Numbered from the stretch's first letter, positions 1 to 10,873 are shown. The stretch is 64,000 nucleotides of DNA from Thermoanaerobaculales bacterium (GCA_029287235.1 JARFRM010000077.1:1-64000); one strand, 5' to 3'. Numbers and translations: made by a program. Notes: generated from the letters alone by a model not told the origin.

Positions 1-719
1 CCGAGCGCGGCATCGTCTACATCGACGAGATCGACAAGGTCGCACGCAAGGCCGAGAACCCCTCCATCACCCGTGACGTCTCGGGCGAGGGCGTTCAGCA
101 GGCCTTGTTGAAGATACTCGAGGGCACCGTCGCCAATGTGCCCCCCCAGGGCGGTCGGAAGCACCCCCATCAGGAGTTCCTCCAGATCGACACCACCAAT
201 ATTCTGTTCATCTGCGGTGGGGCCTTTGTCGGTCTTGAGGATGTGATTGCCCACCGGCTCAACCAGAAGATGATGGGTTTCGGTGCGGATCTTACGGGCA
301 ACGAAGTCCGCGCCGACGAGCTCCTCGATGAGATCCATCCCGAGGATCTCATCAAATACGGCATGATTCCCGAGTTCGTCGGTCGGATCCCGGTCGTGGC
401 GACCCTCCACGAACTCGATCACGATGCCCTGGTGCGGATCCTCACCGAACCGAAGAACTGCCTCGTGCGACAGTATGAGACCGTGCTCGGGTTCGAGGGC
501 GTCGAGTTGAGCTTCACGCCGGATGCCCTGGATGCGGTCGCCGATGAGGCCATTTCCCGCAAGGTGGGGGCCCGAGGTCTGCGAATCATCCTCGAGGAGC
601 TGATGCTCGACATCATGTATCAGATTCCGGCGCTGCCGGACCTTAAGGAGCTGGTGATTTCTCGAGACGTGGTCGAGCGCCGAGTGACACCGCTCCCGGA
701 TGTGAGAAAGGTGAGCTGA
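1..719 (+). CDS. clpX: ClpX, ATP-dependent unfoldase of ClpXP (5' end cut off by the window)
   Basis: This is the C-terminal part of the AAA+ unfoldase that recognises tagged proteins and feeds them into ClpP. The reading frame is open from base 3 and starts inside the AAA+ module with the Walker B region ([13 protein letters not shown]). It continues through the [14 protein letters not shown] block typical of ClpX and the sensor 2 motif GARGLR near the end. The C-terminal small domain is complete and ends in a TGA at 717-719. The N-terminal zinc domain and Walker A lie outside the window. The lon gene follows after 80 bp on the same strand, the common clpX-lon order of proteolysis loci. Family assignment is secure; only completeness is limited. 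Confidence 0.95.
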   Translation, partial: ERGIVYIDEIDKVARKAENPSITRDVSGEGVQQALLKILEGTVANVPPQGGRKHPHQEFLQIDTTNILFICGGAFVGLEDVIAHRLNQKMMGFGADLTGNEVRADELLDEIHPEDLIKYGMIPEFVGRIPVVATLHELDHDALVRILTEPKNCLVRQYETVLGFEGVELSFTPDALDAVADEAISRKVGARGLRIILEELMLDIMYQIPALPDLKELVISRDVVERRVTPLPDVRKVS

Positions 720-799
720 GTCATATGGGGCGCGACGGCGCGCCTCCCCCCCGCGACCGATTCCTCAAACCCGAGTGATTCCCCAAACGAGAGAAAAAA

Positions 800-3202
800 A
801 TGACAGCAGTCCGCGAAACCCAGACACTCGCCATCGTTCCTTTGCGGGACATGGTGGTTTTTCCGCACATGATGGCCCCCTTCGTGGTCGGCCGGAGACC
901 CTCGGTCCTGGCCCTCGAACGGGCCCTCGAGAGACCCGATAAGAGGCTCTTCCTCGCGACCCAGCGCGATCCGAAGGTGGATGAGCCCACGGCCACCGAT
1001 ATCCATGAGCTCGGTGTGGTGGCGCGCGTGGTGCAGCATCTCCAGCTCGCTTCCGGCAACATCAAGGTCATGGTCGAAGGCCTCGAACGGGCCCGGCTCG
1101 TCGATGTCGTGCCCGACCCCGATTGCCTGGTGGCCAGGGTCGAGGTCGAGTCCGTCGAGGTCGGTGAGGATCAGACCCTGAGCCGCTATATGGCCCAGCT
1201 GACCGAGTTTTTCAAAGAGTACGCCAAGCTCTCTCACCACCTCTCTGCCGAGGGGGTACTCGCCTCTCTCCAGACCGACGATCCGGATCAGTTCGCCGAC
1301 ATTCTCGCAGCCCATCTCAACCAGCCGACGACGGAGAAGCAAAGGTTGCTCGAGCTGCTCAACCCCCTCGATCGGCTTCAGCGACTCAACGATCTCCTTG
1401 ATGTGGAGATCGAGAAGCTCAACATCGACCGCCGTCTCTCCTCCAGGGTCAAGAAGCAGATGGAGAAGGCGCAGCGGGAGTACTACCTGTCGGAGAAGAT
1501 CAAAGCCATCAACGAAGAGTTGGGGCGAAACGACACCACCGAAGAGCTCGCCGAGCTCAAGGAGCAGGTGGACGAGTCCGGGATGACCGAAGAAGCCAAA
1601 GAGAAGGCCGTGATCGAGATCCGCCGCCTCGAAGGCATGCCGCCGGTTTCGGCCGAGGCCGGGGTGTCACGCAACTACGTCGACTGGTTGCTGGCGGTGC
1701 CGTGGTCCAAGGCGTCGCGTGAAATTCGTGACATCTCCCGCGCAGAGAAGGTGCTCGACGAGGACCACTACGGGCTCGAGAAGGCCAAAGAGCGCATCCT
1801 CGAGTTTCTCGCGGTGCGACAACTCGTCCGCAAGACCGGGGGTACGATCTTGTGTTTCGTCGGTCCTCCCGGCGTGGGCAAGACCTCGCTGGCACGGTCC
1901 ATCGCTCGCGCCACCGGCCGGAACTTCGTCCGGCTCTCTCTCGGTGGGGTGCGTGACGAGGCCGAGATCCGAGGTCACCGGCGAACCTACATCGGCGCCT
2001 TTCCGGGTCAGATCATCCAGATGATGCGTAAAGCCGGCACCGTGAATCCGGTGCTCCTGCTCGACGAGGTCGACAAGATGGCGGCCGACTTTCGCGGCGA
2101 TCCCGCCGGTGCCCTGCTCGAGGTCCTCGATCCCGAGCAGAACAACACCTTCCACGATCACTATCTCGATGTCGAGTACGATCTGTCCAAGGTGCTCTTC
2201 ATATGTACGGCCAACGTGACGCATCCGATCCCGCCGGCCCTGCTCGACCGAATGGAAAAGGTCGAGCTCTCCGGCTACACCCACCACGAGAAGCTCGAGA
2301 TCGCGCGTCACTTCCTCGTGCCGCGGCAGACCGACAGGCACGGCCTGAAGAAGTTCGATCTGAGCTTCACCGAGGATGGGTTGAAATTCCTCATCGAAGG
2401 CTTTACTCGCGAGGCCGGAGTTCGAAACCTCGAACGCGAGATCGCCTCGATCTGTCGCAAGCTCGCGCGCAAGGTGCTCAAGGAGAAAATCAAAGCGAAG
2501 GGCGCTTCACTTGAGGTCACGCGGGAGGTCGTCGGCGAACTCCTCGGCAAACCGAGATACCGAACCCAGAAGCGTGAGGAGGATCCCGAGGTCGGGGCGG
2601 CTTCCGGGCTCGCCTGGACCCAGGTCGGCGGCGAACTGCTGACCACCGAGGTGACTCTGATGCGCGGCAAGGGCAACCTGACCCTCACCGGCCAACTCGG
2701 CGACGTGATGCAGGAATCAGCCAGGGCGGCGCTGTCCTTTGTTCGTTCAAAGGCCGACGAGCTCGGGATCGACCCCGAGGTCTTCGCCACCAAGGACATC
2801 CATCTGCACGTCCCCGAAGGGGCGATCCCCAAGGACGGGCCATCGGCGGGGATCACCCTCGCCGTCTCGCTGGTTTCGGCCTTCACCGCGATTCCGGTCC
2901 GCGTCGATGTGGCCATGACCGGTGAGATCACCCTCCGAGGTCGAGTCTTGCCGGTCGGGGGCATCAAGGAGAAGATTCTCGCGGCCTACCGCGCCGGGAT
3001 CCGCGAGGTGATTCTTCCCGACGAGAATGAAAAGGACCTCGAGGAGATTCCCGAGGACGTGCGCGACGAAATGCAGTACCATTTCGTCAGCCACATGGAC
3101 AAGGTGCTCGCGAAGGCCCTGGTTCGCGGTCTGGATACGGATGTAACGGCGCCTGCCGGCGATGTCGAATCGCGGGTGGAACCACCGCCGATGGCGCATT
3201 GA
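800..3202 (+). CDS. lon: Lon ATP-dependent serine protease
   Basis: At 800 residues this is a full-length LonA-type protease that degrades damaged and regulatory proteins in the cytosol. An N-terminal LAN substrate-binding domain (starting [15 protein letters not shown]) is followed by a coiled middle region and the AAA+ domain. Walker A is GPPGVGKT at about residues 355-362 and Walker B is LLLDEVDK. The C-terminal peptidase domain has the catalytic serine in PKDGPSAG (Ser682) and the catalytic lysine in GGIKEKIL (about Lys725), spaced as in known Lon enzymes. The start ATG lies 5-6 bases after an AGAGAAAAAA stretch, a weak ribosome site. The gene follows clpX, and its last bases run almost into engB. 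Confidence 0.97.
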   Translation: MTAVRETQTLAIVPLRDMVVFPHMMAPFVVGRRPSVLALERALERPDKRLFLATQRDPKVDEPTATDIHELGVVARVVQHLQLASGNIKVMVEGLERARLVDVVPDPDCLVARVEVESVEVGEDQTLSRYMAQLTEFFKEYAKLSHHLSAEGVLASLQTDDPDQFADILAAHLNQPTTEKQRLLELLNPLDRLQRLNDLLDVEIEKLNIDRRLSSRVKKQMEKAQREYYLSEKIKAINEELGRNDTTEELAELKEQVDESGMTEEAKEKAVIEIRRLEGMPPVSAEAGVSRNYVDWLLAVPWSKASREIRDISRAEKVLDEDHYGLEKAKERILEFLAVRQLVRKTGGTILCFVGPPGVGKTSLARSIARATGRNFVRLSLGGVRDEAEIRGHRRTYIGAFPGQIIQMMRKAGTVNPVLLLDEVDKMAADFRGDPAGALLEVLDPEQNNTFHDHYLDVEYDLSKVLFICTANVTHPIPPALLDRMEKVELSGYTHHEKLEIARHFLVPRQTDRHGLKKFDLSFTEDGLKFLIEGFTREAGVRNLEREIASICRKLARKVLKEKIKAKGASLEVTREVVGELLGKPRYRTQKREEDPEVGAASGLAWTQVGGELLTTEVTLMRGKGNLTLTGQLGDVMQESARAALSFVRSKADELGIDPEVFATKDIHLHVPEGAIPKDGPSAGITLAVSLVSAFTAIPVRVDVAMTGEITLRGRVLPVGGIKEKILAAYRAGIREVILPDENEKDLEEIPEDVRDEMQYHFVSHMDKVLAKALVRGLDTDVTAPAGDVESRVEPPPMAH

Positions 3203-3206
3203 CAGA

Positions 3207-3797
3207 GTGGAAATTCGTGAGGTCAACTTTCGTTCCTCGGCGTTGAAAGCGTCGGATCGACCGCAGGAGTTCTTTCCTCAGATCGCGGTTGCCGGACGTT
3301 CCAACGTCGGCAAGTCGAGCCTGCTCAACTGGCTCTTGCGTCAGAATATGGCGCGAGTGGCCAAGGCCCCGGGAAAGACACGAATGCTGAACTTCTTTCT
3401 GATCAACCGGTCGTTCTTCCTGGTCGATCTTCCGGGCTATGGCTACGCCAAGGTCGGTCGGGCGCTTCAGGAGGAGTGGGGCCGGGAGCTCGGGAACTAC
3501 CTCGCGACGGAAGAGAGACTGGCCGGGGTCATCACCCTGGTGGACATCCGACACGGACCCACCGATCTCGATCTCGGACTTCAGGAACTGTTGCTGGCCC
3601 ATGGTCGGGAACGCCTCGTCGTGCTGACCAAGGCCGATAAGGTCAAGCGCGGCAAACGGGCAAGCATGCAGTTTCGGGTACAGAAAGAGCTCGGCCTGGC
3701 GCGTCCCCCCGCGGTGGTCAGCGTCAAGACTGGAGAAGGTCGCAAAGAGCTGCTCGGCCTTATCGACGAACTCGTCGAAGCATGGCGATCGAAATAA
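3207..3797 (+). CDS. engB: EngB/YsxC ribosome-biogenesis GTPase
   Basis: This TRAFAC-class GTPase is needed for late assembly of the large ribosomal subunit. The visible G motifs are G1 [10 protein letters not shown]3 DLPGYGYAK and G4 TKADK, and the length of about 196 residues is normal. I chose the GTG at 3207, five bases after the lon stop, because it gives the usual short N-terminus ([12 protein letters not shown]). An in-frame ATG at 3162 would overlap lon and add 15 atypical residues, and neither start has a strong ribosome site. The tight spacing suggests co-transcription with lon and with rho downstream. Confidence 0.93.
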   Translation: MEIREVNFRSSALKASDRPQEFFPQIAVAGRSNVGKSSLLNWLLRQNMARVAKAPGKTRMLNFFLINRSFFLVDLPGYGYAKVGRALQEEWGRELGNYLATEERLAGVITLVDIRHGPTDLDLGLQELLLAHGRERLVVLTKADKVKRGKRASMQFRVQKELGLARPPAVVSVKTGEGRKELLGLIDELVEAWRSK

Positions 3798-3810
3798 CGG
3801 AGAAACAGAC

Positions 3811-5175
3811 ATGGGACGCAAGAAGAAAAACTCAACCGAAGACCCGGTGGTGATCCCCCTCGACCTCGATGACGAAATCGAGGAACGGGAGCAGGCGGCG
3901 GCTGCTGCCGCGGCCCAGGAGGGTCGACTCGACCTCACCCAGCTCAAGGAGATGACCATCAACGAGCTCTGTGGTGTGGCCAAGTCGCTCACCGTGGAAA
4001 ACCCGGCCGGGATGAGACGACAGGACCTTATTTTCCGTATCCTTCAGCGACAGACCGAGCGTGAGGGTCTGATCTTCGGTGAGGGAGTGCTCGAGGTTCT
4101 TCCCGAGGGTTTTGGATTCCTGCGCGCTCCCGAGTACAACTATCTTCCGGGTCCGGACGACATCTATGTTTCGCCGTCGCAGATCCGTCGATTCAACCTG
4201 CACACCGGCGACACCGTTTCGGGTCAGATCCGTCCGCCCAAGGAGGGTGAACGGTACTTCGCACTCATCAAGGTCGAGGCCATCAACTTCGAGCCGCCCG
4301 AAGTGGCCATGGAAAAGGTGCACTTCGACAATCTGACTCCGCTCTATCCGGAGGAGCGGATCACCCTCGAGGTCGAGGAAAACATGACCTCGCGGATCAT
4401 GGATCTGACGACCCCCCTCGGCAAGGGCCAGCGCGGTCTCCTGGTGGCGCCGCCACGCACCGGAAAAACCATGATGTTGCAGGCCATTGCCAACTCCATC
4501 ACCACCAACCATCCCGAAGTGACCCTCATCGTGCTGCTCATCGACGAGCGGCCCGAAGAGGTCACGGACATGCAGCGTTCGGTGCACGGCGAGGTCATTT
4601 CATCGACCTTCGACGAGCCCGCCACCCGCCACGTCCAGGTCGCGGAGATGGTGATCGAGAAGGCCAAACGGCTGGTCGAACACAAACGGGACGTGGTGAT
4701 CCTCCTCGATTCCATCACCCGTCTTGCTCGCGCCTACAACACCGTAGTGCCCCCCTCCGGGAAGGTGCTCTCCGGTGGCGTCGACTCCAACGCGCTGCAG
4801 AAACCCAAGCGGTTCTTCGGCGCCGCCCGCAACATCGAGGAGGGAGGCAGCCTGACCATCGTCGGCACCGCACTCATCGATACCGGTTCCCGAATGGATG
4901 ACGTGATTTTCGAGGAGTTCAAAGGGACCGGTAACATGGAGGTCCACCTCGACCGAAAGCTCGTCGAGCGGCGGGTGTTTCCCTCCATCGACATCCACAA
5001 GTCCGGCACCCGGAAAGAGGAACTCCTCATCGACGAGTGGGAGCTCCGCCGGATCTGGGTCCTGCGCAAGGTGCTGTCGTCCCTTTCCCCGGTCGAGGCG
5101 ATGGAGCTCTTGCAGGAGCGCCTCGGCGGATCGCCGACGAATCGGGAGTTTCTCGAAGCGATGTCCCAAGGGTGA
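3811..5175 (+). CDS. rho: Transcription termination factor Rho
   Basis: Rho is the hexameric RNA-dependent ATPase that terminates transcription on untranslated RNA. At 454 residues it has an acidic, alanine-rich N-terminus of about 45 residues. The Rho N-terminal helical domain follows ([13 protein letters not shown]), then the OB-fold RNA-binding domain with [12 protein letters not shown], then the RecA-like ATPase with Walker A APPRTGKT at about 213-220. The Q-loop and R-loop region ([20 protein letters not shown]) is intact. An ACGGAGAAACAGAC ribosome site precedes the ATG. A dispersed inverted repeat lies directly downstream. Rho is expected to handle many terminators here, since few intrinsic terminators are visible in the window. 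Confidence 0.97.
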   Translation: MGRKKKNSTEDPVVIPLDLDDEIEEREQAAAAAAAQEGRLDLTQLKEMTINELCGVAKSLTVENPAGMRRQDLIFRILQRQTEREGLIFGEGVLEVLPEGFGFLRAPEYNYLPGPDDIYVSPSQIRRFNLHTGDTVSGQIRPPKEGERYFALIKVEAINFEPPEVAMEKVHFDNLTPLYPEERITLEVEENMTSRIMDLTTPLGKGQRGLLVAPPRTGKTMMLQAIANSITTNHPEVTLIVLLIDERPEEVTDMQRSVHGEVISSTFDEPATRHVQVAEMVIEKAKRLVEHKRDVVILLDSITRLARAYNTVVPPSGKVLSGGVDSNALQKPKRFFGAARNIEEGGSLTIVGTALIDTGSRMDDVIFEEFKGTGNMEVHLDRKLVERRVFPSIDIHKSGTRKEELLIDEWELRRIWVLRKVLSSLSPVEAMELLQERLGGSPTNREFLEAMSQG

Positions 5176-5186
5176 CGCTTCGCGCC

Positions 5187-5280
5187 GAGCTATTAGCCGT
5201 AAGCCATGAGCTGTTAGCCCATCGCAGGGGTTCCGCGGATCCTCGAGCGGATATTGTGATAGAGCTAAGAGCTAAGAGCC
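5187..5280. repeat. Dispersed TTAGCNN inverted repeat, copy A
   Basis: This is a degenerate inverted repeat. The left arm (about 5187-5230) consists of TTAGC-type heptads ending in CCATCGCA. The right arm (about 5253-5280) begins TTGTGATAG and continues AGCTAAGAGCTAAGAGCC, which is close to the reverse complement of the left arm. It lies between rho and mqnC and could fold in RNA as a long imperfect hairpin. The same architecture recurs at four other places in the window. Confidence 0.8.
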
Positions 5281-5320
5281 GTGCTTGACACGCGAAGACG
5301 ACAAGGAGAGACTCGGTCGC

Positions 5321-6388
5321 ATGACGGTTGCATCAATCCTCGACAAGGCGGTGGTGGGCGAGCGAATCGACGCGGGTGAGATCGAGCGGCTCTTCTCCGA
5401 GGGCTCTCTCCTCGAGCTCGGCCAGGCGGCGGACGCCGTTCGGCGGCAAAAGACCGAGGAGGGCGTCGCCTCCTACATCATCGACCGCAACATCAACTAC
5501 ACCAACGTCTGTATCTATCGCTGCCGGTTCTGCGCCTTCTATCGCACCAAAGAAGCGAGTGACGCCTATGTCCTCCCGTTTTCCGAGATCGCCGACAAGA
5601 TTGCGGAAACCGTGGCGTCAGGTGGTACCGGAATCCTCCTTCAAGGCGGTGTCCACCCCGACCTCCGTATGGAGTTCTACGAAGATCTGCTTCGGCAACT
5701 CAAGACCAACTTCCCCGAGGTCCATCTGCACGCGTTTTCGGTGCCGGAGATCTGGTTTCTCGCCAAGGTGGAGAAACTCCCGGTGTCCGACGTGATCTCG
5801 CGACTCATGGCGGTGGGGCTCGAGTCGATCCCTGGAGGCGGGGCCGAGATCCTCGAGGACACAACCAGGCGGCGGATCTTGTCCCGCGCCAAGGCCAACA
5901 CCGATCAGTGGCTCGAGGTCCACCGAATCGCCCACGATCTCGGGCTGCGGACCACAGCCACCATGATGTTCGGGGTCGGTGAACCGACCGCGGCTCGGGT
6001 TGACCATTTTCTCGGTATCCGCGGCCTGCAGGACCGCACCGGTGGTTTCACCGCGTTCATTCCCTGGACCTTTCAGGACCGGAGCACCGACCTCGAGGGA
6101 GAGGTGGAGCCCGCCGGTGGTTTTGACTATCTGAAGACTCTCGCCATCGCCCGGCTCGCCCTGGACAATGTCGATCACGTCCAGGGATCGTGGGTGACCC
6201 AGGGGGCCAAGATCGGCCAGCTGTCGCTCTTTTTCGGCGCGGACGATCTGGGATCCATCATGCTCGAGGAAAACGTCGTCGCCTCCGCCGGCGTCGAGTT
6301 CAGGATGACGCAGCCCGACATGGAGAGAACCATCCGCGAAGCGGGTCTCACGCCTCGACAACGCCGCACCCTTTACGAACCGCTGTAG
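5321..6388 (+). CDS. mqnC: MqnC, cyclic dehypoxanthine futalosine synthase (radical SAM)
   Basis: This radical SAM enzyme cyclises dehypoxanthine futalosine in the futalosine pathway to menaquinone. The cluster motif is CIYRCRFCAFYR (CX3CX2C), preceded by NINYTNV. The blocks QGGVHPDL and IPGGGAEIL fit MqnC better than its paralogue MqnE, whose corresponding block is usually GPGGGAEIF. I chose the ATG at 5321 because AAGGAGAG lies about 10 bases upstream; a TTG at 5285 would add 12 residues. Length is 355 residues, normal for the family. No other menaquinone gene is nearby. Copies of the dispersed repeat sit on both sides of the gene. Confidence 0.92.
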   Translation: MTVASILDKAVVGERIDAGEIERLFSEGSLLELGQAADAVRRQKTEEGVASYIIDRNINYTNVCIYRCRFCAFYRTKEASDAYVLPFSEIADKIAETVASGGTGILLQGGVHPDLRMEFYEDLLRQLKTNFPEVHLHAFSVPEIWFLAKVEKLPVSDVISRLMAVGLESIPGGGAEILEDTTRRRILSRAKANTDQWLEVHRIAHDLGLRTTATMMFGVGEPTAARVDHFLGIRGLQDRTGGFTAFIPWTFQDRSTDLEGEVEPAGGFDYLKTLAIARLALDNVDHVQGSWVTQGAKIGQLSLFFGADDLGSIMLEENVVASAGVEFRMTQPDMERTIREAGLTPRQRRTLYEPL

Positions 6389-6407
6389 TTCCCACAGCGG
6401 ACAGAGG

Positions 6408-6513
6408 CCTTAGCTATTAGTCCTTAGCCGTTAGCTCCATCACAACAAAACTGATCCTGTCCCGAAGGCGATTGCGATGGAGCTAATAGCTAACTGCTGA
6501 TTGCTAAGAGCTT
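6408..6513. repeat. Dispersed TTAGCNN inverted repeat, copy B
   Basis: This is the best-preserved copy. The left arm 6408-6444 reads as TTAGC heptads and ends CTCCATCACAA. The right arm 6471-6510 begins TTGCGATGGAGCTAATAGC, the reverse complement apart from single changes. About 26 bases separate the arms. It fills the space between the convergent mqnC and rng genes and ends three bases before the rng stop codon, so it could act as a bidirectional terminator hairpin. Confidence 0.85.
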
Positions 6514-6515
6514 TC

Positions 6516-7997
6516 CTACCCGATAATCTCGAACTGCTCCTGATGCAGGACGGGGTTCTCACGCAGGATGACCTGGACTCCGTGGACCTCTTCGAGCTCT
6601 CGAAGGAGTTCTCGGAACGGCCCCTGCAGATAGTGAGATACCTCAGGGTGGACCACCAGAGAGACCTGCTCACCGAGCTCGGCGGCCAGGGCCGCGAGAA
6701 GCTCACGGCGAATCTCGAGACAGATCGTCGCCAACGCCTTGATCCGCCCTGAGCCATGGCAGTAGGGGCATTCGCGACTCAGGGTTCGATCCAGGCTCGG
6801 TCGGGTGCGCTTTCGAGTCAGCTGGATCAGTCCGATATCGGACATGGGGAGAAGTTGGGTCCGCGCCGAGTCGGCCTCGAGCTCGGTCTCCAGGGCCTGG
6901 TAGACCTCGAGGCGGTGAGCCGATTCCTCCATGTCGATGAAGTCGATGACGACGATTCCCCCAAGGTCGCGAAGCCGGAGCTGACGGACGATCTCTCCTA
7001 CTGCCTCGAGGTTGAGGGTGAAGACGGTCTCCTCGAGCGATTTCGTACCCACATACTTGCCGGTGTTCACGTCAATCGCCACCAACGCCTCGGTTTGATT
7101 GACCACCAGATAGCCACCGGATTTGAGCCACACCTTGGGACGCAACGCCTTCTCGAGCTCGCGGTCGAGACCGAAGGCGCTCATGAGGTCGGTGGACTTG
7201 CGGTAGAGCTTGAGGCGGGGCACCAGCGTCGGATCACTCGTTTCGAGAAATTCGAGGACCTCCTCGAAGGCCTCTTCGTCGTCGACCCACGCTTCCTGCA
7301 CCGCCGAGGTGAAGGTGTCGCGGACCGCCCGCAGAACCGGGCTCAGTTCGTGGTGGACGAGGTAGGGCGCGTGGGTCCGATCGGCGCTGGCCTGGATCTG
7401 GTCCCAACGCTGGACGAGATAGCGCCGATCCGACTCCAGTTCGACCCCTCCCTGACCCTCGCCGGCGGTGCGGACGATCCAACCACCACCCCCGAACTCC
7501 TCGATGATCGTCTTGAGTCGAGCGCGTTCGTCGTCATCGGTGATCCGCCGCGAGACTCCGAGTTGATCAACCGTCGGCATGTAGACCAGGAAGCGTCCGG
7601 GCAGGGTGATGTGCGTGGTCAGGCGGGCGCCCTTGGTGCCGATGGGGTCTTTGACGACCTGGACGAGAATCTCCTGACCCTGACGCAGCAGATCGCCGAT
7701 GTCGGTGTCCACCACCTCGCTCGGTCCCGGATCTTCATCAACCCGGAAGATGTCGGTGAAGTCATCCAAGATCCCGCCGGCTTCACGGACATAGAGAAAT
7801 CCATCGCGGGAAAGCCCCACATCGACGAACGCCGCTTGCATCCCTGGGAGGACGCGGGTCACCCGGCCCTTGTAGAGATTTCCCACCACCGATGACGATC
7901 GGTGGCGTTCCGCCCGGTAGCTGACCAGCCGTGACTTCTCGCGCAGAGCCACCCGGGTTTCGAAAGGGTTGACCGAGAGAAAGAGAATGGAGGTCAT
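6516..7997 (-). CDS. rng: Ribonuclease G (RNase E/G family)
   Basis: This is an endoribonuclease for rRNA and mRNA processing. An N-terminal S1 domain (NLYKGRVTRVLPGMQAAFVD) is followed by the catalytic DNase I-like domain with metal-binding aspartates in VAIDVNTGKYVG and GIVVIDFIDM. The zinc-link motif CPYCHG comes next. At 493 residues it is the size of E. coli RNase G and lacks the long scaffold tail of RNase E. The chosen ATG overlaps the rodA stop codon (TGATG), which implies translational coupling; the frame is open further upstream, but that part is antisense to rodA. It is the last gene of the mre operon, recalling the mreBCD-rng linkage of proteobacteria. Confidence 0.94.
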   Translation of the reverse strand: MTSILFLSVNPFETRVALREKSRLVSYRAERHRSSSVVGNLYKGRVTRVLPGMQAAFVDVGLSRDGFLYVREAGGILDDFTDIFRVDEDPGPSEVVDTDIGDLLRQGQEILVQVVKDPIGTKGARLTTHITLPGRFLVYMPTVDQLGVSRRITDDDERARLKTIIEEFGGGGWIVRTAGEGQGGVELESDRRYLVQRWDQIQASADRTHAPYLVHHELSPVLRAVRDTFTSAVQEAWVDDEEAFEEVLEFLETSDPTLVPRLKLYRKSTDLMSAFGLDRELEKALRPKVWLKSGGYLVVNQTEALVAIDVNTGKYVGTKSLEETVFTLNLEAVGEIVRQLRLRDLGGIVVIDFIDMEESAHRLEVYQALETELEADSARTQLLPMSDIGLIQLTRKRTRPSLDRTLSRECPYCHGSGRIKALATICLEIRRELLAALAAELGEQVSLVVHPEVSHYLQGPFRELLRELEEVHGVQVILRENPVLHQEQFEIIG

Positions 7998-9073
7998 CAC
8001 TGATTCACCAGACGATGTCGCCAGACCGATTGGACGACACCCAGTGCCGCACAGGTCGACAACAGAGACGAGCCGCCGTAGGAGAAGAGCGGCAGGGTGA
8101 TTCCAGTCGTCGGCAGCAGACCCAGGACCATACCGAGGTTGATCACCACCTGGAATGCGAGCCAGGAACCGACCAGGATCGCCAACACGAGGCCATGACG
8201 ATTCTCCGCCACCGCGGCCGCCATTCCGATCCGGTAGAGCATCAGAGCGTAGCCGAGCAGCAGGCCGGTCGCGCCGACAAAACCGGTTGCCTCGGCCCAC
8301 ACGGCAAAGGCGAAGTCGGTGTGCTGAGCCGGGAGATATCGCAGGAGGGATTGTGAACCGTGACCGACTCCCTGACCGGCGACGCCGCCGGAGCCGACGG
8401 CGATCTTCGACTGCCGCACCTGATAGCCGTGACCGTAGGGGTCGCGTTCGGGGTCGAGCACGGTCAAGACCCTTTCCTTCTGAAAATCCTTGAGCACGGT
8501 GTGCCACGCGCCGAAGCCGATGATCATGGCGAGCAAGATGAGGCCGATCCACGCCCAACGGGGGAGACCGCCAAGCCAGAGGGCGGTGACCGCCACCGGA
8601 AGATAGGTCAGGGTGACCCCGAGGTCGGGCTCGAGCGCGACCAACCCCGCGGTGGCGCCCACCAGGGCGACAACTACAGCCGCCTCCTTGGCCGAAAGCC
8701 CCCCACCGCTGCGGCGGCCGAGCCAGGCGGCCACCATCAAGATCGTCGCCACCCTTGCGAACTCACTCGGTTGGAGGGTCAGCGGGCCGACCGCGAACCA
8801 GCCACGGGTCCCGCTGCGAATCTCGCCGAAGAACAGGACGGCCACGAGGGCCGCCAATCCGCCGATGTATACAAGAGGAGCGAGACGGGCGTAGAGATCG
8901 AGGCGAACGCGGGACAGTGCGAGCAACGTCAACATGCCGCCGCACGCCCAGAGCAGCTGCCGGGCCAAGAGTTGGGTTCCGACGACTTCAGTCACGGCAT
9001 TCTGGGTCACCAATGACGCTCCGAGGATGCCGACCACGGCGAGGATCAACCATGCGTCGATGCGGTGTTCCAT
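7997..9073 (-). CDS. rodA: RodA, SEDS-family peptidoglycan glycosyltransferase
   Basis: This is a multipass membrane protein of 358 residues that polymerises glycan strands during lateral wall growth, working with the PBP2 encoded just upstream. It has about ten hydrophobic segments. SEDS-family features include the loop with RSGTRGWFAVGPLTLQPSEF and the C-terminal block GLLPTTGITLPLFSYGGSS. It starts nine bases after mrdA ends, and its stop overlaps the rng start. RodA is preferred over FtsW because of the mreBCD-mrdA context. Confidence 0.95.
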   Translation of the reverse strand: MEHRIDAWLILAVVGILGASLVTQNAVTEVVGTQLLARQLLWACGGMLTLLALSRVRLDLYARLAPLVYIGGLAALVAVLFFGEIRSGTRGWFAVGPLTLQPSEFARVATILMVAAWLGRRSGGGLSAKEAAVVVALVGATAGLVALEPDLGVTLTYLPVAVTALWLGGLPRWAWIGLILLAMIIGFGAWHTVLKDFQKERVLTVLDPERDPYGHGYQVRQSKIAVGSGGVAGQGVGHGSQSLLRYLPAQHTDFAFAVWAEATGFVGATGLLLGYALMLYRIGMAAAVAENRHGLVLAILVGSWLAFQVVINLGMVLGLLPTTGITLPLFSYGGSSLLSTCAALGVVQSVWRHRLVNQ

Positions 9074-9082
9074 GGCGTGATT

Positions 9083-10873
9083 CTACTCCCCTGGACCCTG
9101 AGAGGCCTGTGACTCCCGGGCTTCGTCGAGTGCGGCTGAAAAGATGGCTGCCGCCGTCGGAGCCGCGATGCTGCCGCCACCCCCCCCATGCTCGACGACC
9201 AGGGCGATGACGAGCCGTGGGTCATCGATCGGCGCCCAGCCGACAAACCACGCGTGGTGCTGGAGGTGGGGCGCCAGGTCATCCGAGTCGATTCCCTCTG
9301 TCAGACGGACGACCTGGGCGGTGCCGGTCTTGCCCGCCACCGGGAGTCTCGCCAACGAGCGGGCGGTTCCATGTTCGCCGTGAACCACCAACTCGAGACC
9401 GCGGTTGATCTTGGCAAGATCATTCGTGTTCAACGCAAGATCGACCGGGCTTGGATTGTCGGGGTCCACCACCACATGTGGGGTGACCAGCCGGCCGCCG
9501 TTGGCGAGCACGGCGAACGCTCGGGCGAGTTGGATAGCGGTGGTGAGTACGGGGCCCTGGCCGATGGACACCGAGACCGCTTCACCGGGGTACCACGGCG
9601 TCCCACGCACCCGCCGGCTCCATTCGGGGTTACCGACGAGACCGGCCGCCTCGGATGGGAGGCCGATACCGGTGCGCCGGCCGAGTCCGAAAATCTCGAG
9701 CCACAGAGCCATTCTGTCGATGCCCAACCGTTGACCGAGCTGGTAGTAGTAGACATCGCACGATGCCTCGAGGGATCGAGAGAGATCGACCATGCCGTGA
9801 CCCCACCGACGCCAGCAGCGGAACCGGTGGCCGTAGAGGACCACGCCCCCGGTGCACTGGACAGTCCAGTCCGGGGAGACGACGCCCTCCGCCAGGGCGG
9901 CCAGCGCGAGAAACGGTTTGATGGTCGAACCGGGCGGGTAGGTTCCTTGAAGGCAACGATCCTGGAGAGGGTGTCGTGGATCTTCGGCAAGCCTCTTCCA
10001 ATCCTCGGGTGAGAGCTTGCCGGAGAAGAGCCCCGGGTCGAAGGACGGCGCCGAGTACAGGACTCGAACAGCACCGTTCCTGGGGTCGATGGCCGCCACG
10101 GCTCCGCTACGTTCACCAAGAGCTTCGGCGGCGATCTGTTGGAGCTCGGCGTCGAGAGTGACGGCGAGATCCTTGCCCGAGCTCGAGGAACTCTCGCGTA
10201 CCACGCCGAGTTGGCGACCGACGGCGGACACCACCACCCAACGTTCGCCGGGCCGGCCGGAGAGGAAATCTTCGGCCAGAGCCTCGATGCCGATGGCGCC
10301 CACCCGGGAGTTCGGGTCAAGCTGGGGGTCGAGGTCGATATCCTCCTGTGAAACCAGTCGCAGATGACCGACGGCGTGAGCGGTGGCCGGGCCGAGGGGG
10401 TACTCGCGGCGGAAACCGGCGACCACCGAAAGCTCCGGGTGGTCACTCTGGTGGGCTCTGATCCGCGTGACCTGCTCCCAGTCGAGGTTCTCCCCGACCA
10501 CCATCGGCGCGAGTCGATCGATACCCCGCTGATTGACCCGGCGGTGCAGGTCCGAGGCTTCGCTGACGCCGAGCGAGGCGACAAAGAGCACGGTCTCGCC
10601 GAGATTGCGGGCTTCATCGGGGAAGAGGAGGAGGTTCCAGGTCGGCAGGTTGTCCGCCAGGACGTGGCCTCTGCGGTCGTAGATCCTCCCCCGGACCGCC
10701 GCCAACGGAAGCCGGCGAAGGCGGTTGTTCTCGGCCATTCGCCGCCAGTGCGACCCCTCCAAGAGCTGCAGCTGAGCGATCCTGAGGTGGAGGGCGCCGA
10801 AGACGAGGAAGACGGCGAGCAACAGCACCATGGAGCGCTGCCGAATAGGTCTGAGGTCCTCACGGATTTCCAT
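9083..10873 (-). CDS. mrdA: Penicillin-binding protein 2 (elongasome transpeptidase)
   Basis: This monofunctional class B PBP of 596 residues cross-links peptidoglycan in the elongasome. One N-terminal membrane anchor (residues about 15-32) is followed by the dimerisation domain and the transpeptidase domain. The active-site serine is in GSTIKP (Ser316, Lys319), the second motif reads SCD in SCDVYYYQL, and the third is KTGT at about 515-518. It lies between mreD (12 bp) and rodA (9 bp). SCD in place of SxN is seen in other PBP2 proteins, so it is probably active. Confidence 0.95.
   Translation of the reverse strand: MEIREDLRPIRQRSMVLLLAVFLVFGALHLRIAQLQLLEGSHWRRMAENNRLRRLPLAAVRGRIYDRRGHVLADNLPTWNLLLFPDEARNLGETVLFVASLGVSEASDLHRRVNQRGIDRLAPMVVGENLDWEQVTRIRAHQSDHPELSVVAGFRREYPLGPATAHAVGHLRLVSQEDIDLDPQLDPNSRVGAIGIEALAEDFLSGRPGERWVVVSAVGRQLGVVRESSSSSGKDLAVTLDAELQQIAAEALGERSGAVAAIDPRNGAVRVLYSAPSFDPGLFSGKLSPEDWKRLAEDPRHPLQDRCLQGTYPPGSTIKPFLALAALAEGVVSPDWTVQCTGGVVLYGHRFRCWRRWGHGMVDLSRSLEASCDVYYYQLGQRLGIDRMALWLEIFGLGRRTGIGLPSEAAGLVGNPEWSRRVRGTPWYPGEAVSVSIGQGPVLTTAIQLARAFAVLANGGRLVTPHVVVDPDNPSPVDLALNTNDLAKINRGLELVVHGEHGTARSLARLPVAGKTGTAQVVRLTEGIDSDDLAPHLQHHAWFVGWAPIDDPRLVIALVVEHGGGGGSIAAPTAAAIFSAALDEARESQASQGPGE

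Noticed and set aside
7998-8558. Upstream extension of the rng frame
   Set aside because: It runs across rodA in another frame; the S1 domain starts right after the ATG at 7997.
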